A stretch of DNA of 9,191 nt from Pseudomonadota bacterium (GTDB taxonomy: Bacteria; Pseudomonadota; Alphaproteobacteria; Rhizobiales; Xanthobacteraceae), in the NCBI GenBank assembly GCA_023387695.1, contig JAEWHT010000045.1:1-9191 (forward strand), given 5' to 3'. This document shows, piece after piece, positions 6,496-9,191 of the stretch. Each line of letters starts with the position of its first letter. The first letter of the stretch is position 1. Under the pieces are notes generated by a model. It saw nothing but the letters and a program-made list of their open reading frames with translations, made no database searches and had not been told where the DNA came from. A program made the position numbers and the translations under genes.

Positions 6496-6585
6496 CGTAG
6501 GATGGGTAGAGCGAAGCGAAACCCATCGAAGTCTCCGCCTGAAGACAGGCGTGATGGGTTTCGGAAGTGCTCTACCCATCCTACG
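6496..6585. repeat. Perfect nested palindrome, copy 1 of the GTAGGATGG repeat family
   Basis: The outer arms CGTAGGATGGGTAGAGC (6496-6512) / GCTCTACCCATCCTACG (6569-6585) are a perfect 17-bp inverted repeat. Inside are GAAACCCATC (6518-6527) / GATGGGTTTC (6553-6562), perfect over 10 bp, and an apical hairpin CGCCTG/CAGGCG (6536-6551) with a 4-base loop. Each arm can also fold on itself through GATGGGT/ACCCATC, so a one-hairpin and a two-hairpin form are both possible. It begins 3 bases after the stop of the membrane protein gene and may serve as its terminator. Confidence 0.85.
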
Positions 6586-6628
6586 CACTCATTGCCTACT
6601 GCATCGGTAGTTTTAGAGTAACATACAC

Positions 6629-7393
6629 ATGGCGCTGACAGGTTACTTCGATGAAAGCGGTACTCACGGCAAAGAATCGCCCGTCGTTATTGTGGCAGGT
6701 TTCATTGCATCTCCAGAGCAGTGGTCCGTATTCGAGCGCGATCTCTCAACACTTCTGGACGAATATGAAGTTAAGATCTTTCACGCGATAGACTTTCGAA
6801 CTCGAAAGGGTAACTTCAAGGGTTGGCCAAAAATCAAGCAGGCGCGCTTTAACTCAAGATTTCTAAAGCTCGCTGACGACCACTTGTCCTGCGGCTTATC
6901 GACAGTCCTTCGCTCCGAAGAGTATAGAAGCATCTATCGAGCGAAGAACTTCCATCGAAAGGCGAAACCCGACACACAATATGGCCTATGTGTCCGGGCA
7001 GCACTCTGGAAATCGATCGTGCTACTTAAAGAGAAAAGGAACAGTTGGCCCCTGAACGTCATTTTTGAGGATGGCGCCAGCAATGCTGGCGATGCAATTC
7101 GCGTATTTTCCGAAGTGAAGGAAAGCCTAAACGCAGACTATTCTGCGTTGCTCGGGGGATTCAATTTTGGGTCAAAGAACGACTTACCCATGGCCATCGC
7201 CGATTCGCTAGCTTACGCGATCTTTCGATTATCGGCGGGCTACTCCGCCCACCCGACCAATGCGAATGCTGCCGTAGTGGGACCGGCAGATCCGCCATAC
7301 TATGTATCGAAGATTCCTTTGTCCCGAACTTTGATTGATGAAAATACTTTGGCGATTTTGCGAGATGGTCTTCGGGGCGCACAATTGGTGTGA
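6629..7393 (+). CDS. DUF3800-domain protein (RNase H-like fold)
   Basis: A 254-residue protein matching the DUF3800 pattern: an N-terminal YFDESG (6-11) with acidic pair D8/E9, FHAIDFR (51-57) with D55, VIFEDGA (144-150) with E147/D148, and LPMAIADSLAYAIFR (186-200) with D192. The spaced acidic residues after beta strands are consistent with the RNase H-like, possibly nuclease, fold proposed for this family, which often sits near mobile elements or defence genes. Activity is not established. The length is usual for the family and nothing looks broken. The start has only a weak ribosome site (TAGAG about 10 bases upstream). A poor TTGCCT / TAGAGT promoter-like pair at 6592-6619 would give an almost leaderless message. 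Codon use is AT-rich like the upstream gene. The stop codon lies inside the first bases of the following repeat. Confidence 0.87.
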   Translation: MALTGYFDESGTHGKESPVVIVAGFIASPEQWSVFERDLSTLLDEYEVKIFHAIDFRTRKGNFKGWPKIKQARFNSRFLKLADDHLSCGLSTVLRSEEYRSIYRAKNFHRKAKPDTQYGLCVRAALWKSIVLLKEKRNSWPLNVIFEDGASNAGDAIRVFSEVKESLNADYSALLGGFNFGSKNDLPMAIADSLAYAIFRLSAGYSAHPTNANAAVVGPADPPYYVSKIPLSRTLIDENTLAILRDGLRGAQLV

Positions 7394-7456
7394 TGGATAA
7401 GCGCGCGAAACTCATCAAGGGTCCGTCCGCGAACGAGGTCTAATGGGATTCGCAAG
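7391..7456. repeat. Degenerate copy 2 of the GTAGGATGG repeat family
   Basis: TGATGGATAAGCGCGCGAAA followed by CTCATC (7391-7416) resembles the left arm of copy 1, and TAATGGGATTCGCAAG (7441-7456) resembles its right arm. The stretch CATCAAGGGTCCGTCCGCGAACG (7413-7435) also resembles the bases after the half copy at 8720, which points to a sub-family. The DUF3800 stop codon (7391-7393) overlaps its first bases. Confidence 0.5.
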
Positions 7457-7458
7457 CC

Positions 7459-7546
7459 CGTAGGATGGATTGAGCAAAGCGAAACCCATCACAATTCGAC
7501 AGCTACAGCACATGATGGGTTTCGCAAACGCTCTAGCTATCCTGCG
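7459..7546. repeat. Palindromic copy 3 of the GTAGGATGG repeat family
   Basis: The outer arms 7459-7475 and 7530-7546 pair with four mismatches over 17 bases. The inner arms GAAACCCATC (7481-7490) / GATGGGTTTC (7514-7523) are perfect. It lies between the convergent DUF3800 and metallophosphoesterase genes, where a hairpin could end transcription from both sides. Confidence 0.75.
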
Positions 7547-7557
7547 CGCTTGTGCGG

Positions 7558-8619
7558 TCACCCTCCGCCCGCCGGCCGCAGCGTGATCCGGGTCAATTCG
7601 GAGGGGCGACCAAGCCGCAGCGCGAAGCCCGGCCACAGCGCGGTGCCGTTGTTGACATAAAGCGTCATCCCGTCGACGTCGTAACGACCCGATACGAAGC
7701 CAGCGTTGGCGCGTGCGGCCAGACGATCGATGCCGAGGATCAATCCGCCGTGCGTATGTCCGGACAGTTGCAAGGCAACGCCGAGCTTGGCGGCGTGCCG
7801 CGCGTCGCTCGGCTGGTGATCGAGCAGGATGACGGGGATTCCGTCGGGGACGCCTTCAAGGACCGCGGCAAGGTCCCGGACGGGATGCTGCCCTCTGTGG
7901 CGCGACGCCCGGTCGGTGATGCCGGCAACAGCCAGCTTGCCGCCGTTGCGATCGAGAACGACGCTGCTGTTTTCAAGCGACAGCAGTCCCAATTCGGCGA
8001 AGCGCGCCATCCATGCGCTGTAACCGAAAATATACTCATGATTGCCCGAGATCAGGTGGACGCCGTCGACAGCCTTCAGGTCGCGCAACGGCTCGATGTC
8101 GGCACGGCGCGCATCGAGCGTGCCGTCGATCAGATCCCCCGTGATCGCGATCAGGTCGACGCCCAGCTTGTTCGATCGCTCGACGACGGCGCGCGCCCAC
8201 GACGCGGGAAACAGCCGGCTGATGTGGAGATCGGTCAATTGCAAAATCGTGTATCCGTCGAATTGCGGCGGAAGCCCGGGGATGCCGACCTCGATGTCTT
8301 TCAGCGGCGGAATCCGCATCGCCTGATGGACGCCGATCGCGGCTGCGACGGCAGCCAACCCCGCCAGTCCGTAGCGTACGCCGTCAGGCGCGCTTACGAG
8401 GCCGCCGTGGATCAGCATTCCGACCAGAAGTCCGACATCGAGCAGCACTAGCAGCAGCGCCAGCAGGACGACCGCGCCGAACGCCCAGTTGAAGAGAGCG
8501 ACCACCGGACGTGGAAACTCCGGAGCGAAGACTGAACCCGACGAAAGCTTGCTCCACCGGTGAAACTGCAATGCGACCAGGATGAGCACCGCCGCCACGA
8601 TCTTGATCGCGAGCGGCAA
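7558..8619 (-). CDS. Membrane-anchored metallophosphoesterase (YkuE/YaeI-like)
   Basis: From the first permitted start (TTG at 8617-8619) the protein has 353 residues: hydrophobic segments at about 4-18, 42-70 and 83-98, then a calcineurin-like phosphoesterase domain from about 120. The metal-site motifs are complete: LTDLHIS (D130, H132), TGDLIDG (D162), SGNHEY (N193, H194), LLDHQP (H268) and LSGHTHGG (H288, H290). Relatives act on phosphoesters, lipid-linked ones in some cases; the substrate here is unknown. The domain probably faces the periplasm or the membrane surface. In the same frame a further 24 codons upstream (to 8691) read IPIPQLIFGLVYLLILTRF, exactly like the usual N-terminal membrane segment of this family. 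That extension has no ATG, GTG or TTG; ATA stands at 8691-8689 where the initiator is expected, and ATT at 8685-8683 has GGAG 8 bases upstream. The true start is therefore uncertain, and the gene may be weakly expressed or decaying. Confidence 0.88.
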   Translation of the reverse strand: MPLAIKIVAAVLILVALQFHRWSKLSSGSVFAPEFPRPVVALFNWAFGAVVLLALLLVLLDVGLLVGMLIHGGLVSAPDGVRYGLAGLAAVAAAIGVHQAMRIPPLKDIEVGIPGLPPQFDGYTILQLTDLHISRLFPASWARAVVERSNKLGVDLIAITGDLIDGTLDARRADIEPLRDLKAVDGVHLISGNHEYIFGYSAWMARFAELGLLSLENSSVVLDRNGGKLAVAGITDRASRHRGQHPVRDLAAVLEGVPDGIPVILLDHQPSDARHAAKLGVALQLSGHTHGGLILGIDRLAARANAGFVSGRYDVDGMTLYVNNGTALWPGFALRLGRPSELTRITLRPAGGG

Positions 8620-8719
8620 TTGTAGCGGCCAGATGAAGCGGGTGAGGATCAGCAGATAGACCAGGCCGAAAATGAGCTGGGGAATAGGTATCGCTCCGGA
8701 TTTGATCAGTGCGTCATAT

Positions 8720-8770
8720 GTAGGATGGATCGCGCGAAGCGAAACCCGTCAAAGGTCTATCCGCGGACGG
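8720..8770. repeat. Half copy 4 of the GTAGGATGG repeat family
   Basis: GTAGGATGGATCGCGCGAAG followed by CGAAACCCGTC (8720-8750) is a left arm only; no matching right arm is seen. The following 20 bases, AAAGGTCTATCCGCGGACG, resemble the region after the arm in the copy at 7391. It lies directly upstream of the metallophosphoesterase coding frame, about 30 bases from its expected initiation site. Confidence 0.65.
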
Positions 8771-8824
8771 GAGAACCGATTTGCGCGGCTCCCCTCGATC
8801 TTATACGTTCCAGAGCTAACGGGG

Positions 8825-9191
8825 ATGGGCAGCTTTTTGGATAAGGTCTCGGGCTCAGGCGGCTGTCAGGTCGCCCTGGATCGGCGTGGCGCGCGCATGT
8901 CCGGACGTGCGGCGCGGCGGATGGCCTTGGCCACGCTGATCGCGGCCGGGCAGATCGGTCCGATCGCGGCGCAAGACGTGCCCGCCGATCAAAGTCCGCC
9001 TCGCGCCGTCGCGCCGCCGACGCGGCTGCCGTCCGTGTCGGTATACGCCACCCGTAGACACATCGAGAAACCCAGGCACAGCAAACCCGCTGTTGTCGCT
9101 GCGCCAGCCGGGCCCAAGGCGAAACACGCCAACGCGCCGGCGCTGCCCGATGGCGCCGTGCTGAACGGCGGGCCGGCCGCGACGCAGACCA
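8825..9191 (+). CDS. N-terminal part of an exported protein, possibly a TonB-dependent receptor
   Basis: An open frame continues past the right edge; 122 codons are visible from ATG 8825. In-frame alternative starts are ATG 8897 and ATG 8921; none has a good ribosome site. A signal-peptide-like segment, RRMALATLIAAGQIGPIAAQD, begins near residue 31 counted from 8825, so 8897 (MSGRAARRMALATL) gives a more usual signal length. After the cleavage site comes a long proline/alanine/lysine-rich stretch (LPSVSVYATRRHIEKPRHSK and on to PALPDGAVLNGGPAATQ). In rhizobia such a linker often precedes the plug of TonB-dependent outer-membrane receptors, but the plug itself is outside the window, so this identity is tentative. 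A weak TATACG-like box lies at 8802-8807. No iron-responsive operator could be recognised upstream. Confidence 0.55.
   Translation, partial: MGSFLDKVSGSGGCQVALDRRGARMSGRAARRMALATLIAAGQIGPIAAQDVPADQSPPRAVAPPTRLPSVSVYATRRHIEKPRHSKPAVVAAPAGPKAKHANAPALPDGAVLNGGPAATQT

Noticed and set aside
6496..7546. CRISPR array from the recurring GATGGGTTTCGC / GCGAAACCCATC units
   Set aside because: The units are inverted pairs with irregular spacing and different copies decay differently; no direct-repeat/spacer periodicity is present.
8855..9127. Minus-strand 90-residue open frame at the right end
   Set aside because: It is antisense to the frame with a signal peptide and proline-rich linker, is arginine/glycine-rich, and shows no family features.

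Overview
The window looks like chromosomal DNA of a GC-rich alphaproteobacterium, most likely Bradyrhizobium or a close relative. The evidence is the codon use of the flanking genes, the family membership of the proteins, and a dense set of intergenic repeats that I recognise from memory as typical of Bradyrhizobium. No database search was possible.

Left part (1-1753, minus strand): the N-terminal part of a periplasmic ABC-transporter solute-binding protein, preceded by a regulatory gap with an 8-bp inverted repeat, and an upstream cupin/AraC-type regulator pointing the same way. The regulator probably controls the transporter. It is also divergent from the next operon.

Sulfite/sulfur oxidation operon (2012-4654, plus strand): four tightly packed genes. 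They are a Tat-exported molybdopterin dehydrogenase of the SoxC/sulfite oxidase family, a monoheme cytochrome c matching only the N-terminal half of classical diheme SoxD, a probably exported DUF302 protein, and a 108-residue protein with two membrane spans. The first two should form a periplasmic electron-transfer pair; the roles of the last two are unknown. No soxXYZAB genes are in the window.

Repeat-rich gap (4655-5611): about 950 bases without a credible gene. It holds a half-palindrome, a 129-bp imperfect inverted repeat, and a roughly 660-bp stretch full of stem-loops that I believe is a dispersed Bradyrhizobium element, possibly transcribed as structured RNA.

Insert-like segment (5612-7546, plus strand): two genes with visibly lower GC, an uncharacterised two-span membrane protein and a DUF3800 (RNase H-like) protein. 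They are separated and followed by palindromic repeats of one family.

Right part (7558-9191): a minus-strand membrane-anchored metallophosphoesterase whose 5' end abuts another copy of the repeat and which lacks a normal start codon where its family begins. Last is the N-terminus of an exported protein, possibly a TonB-dependent receptor, running off the right edge.
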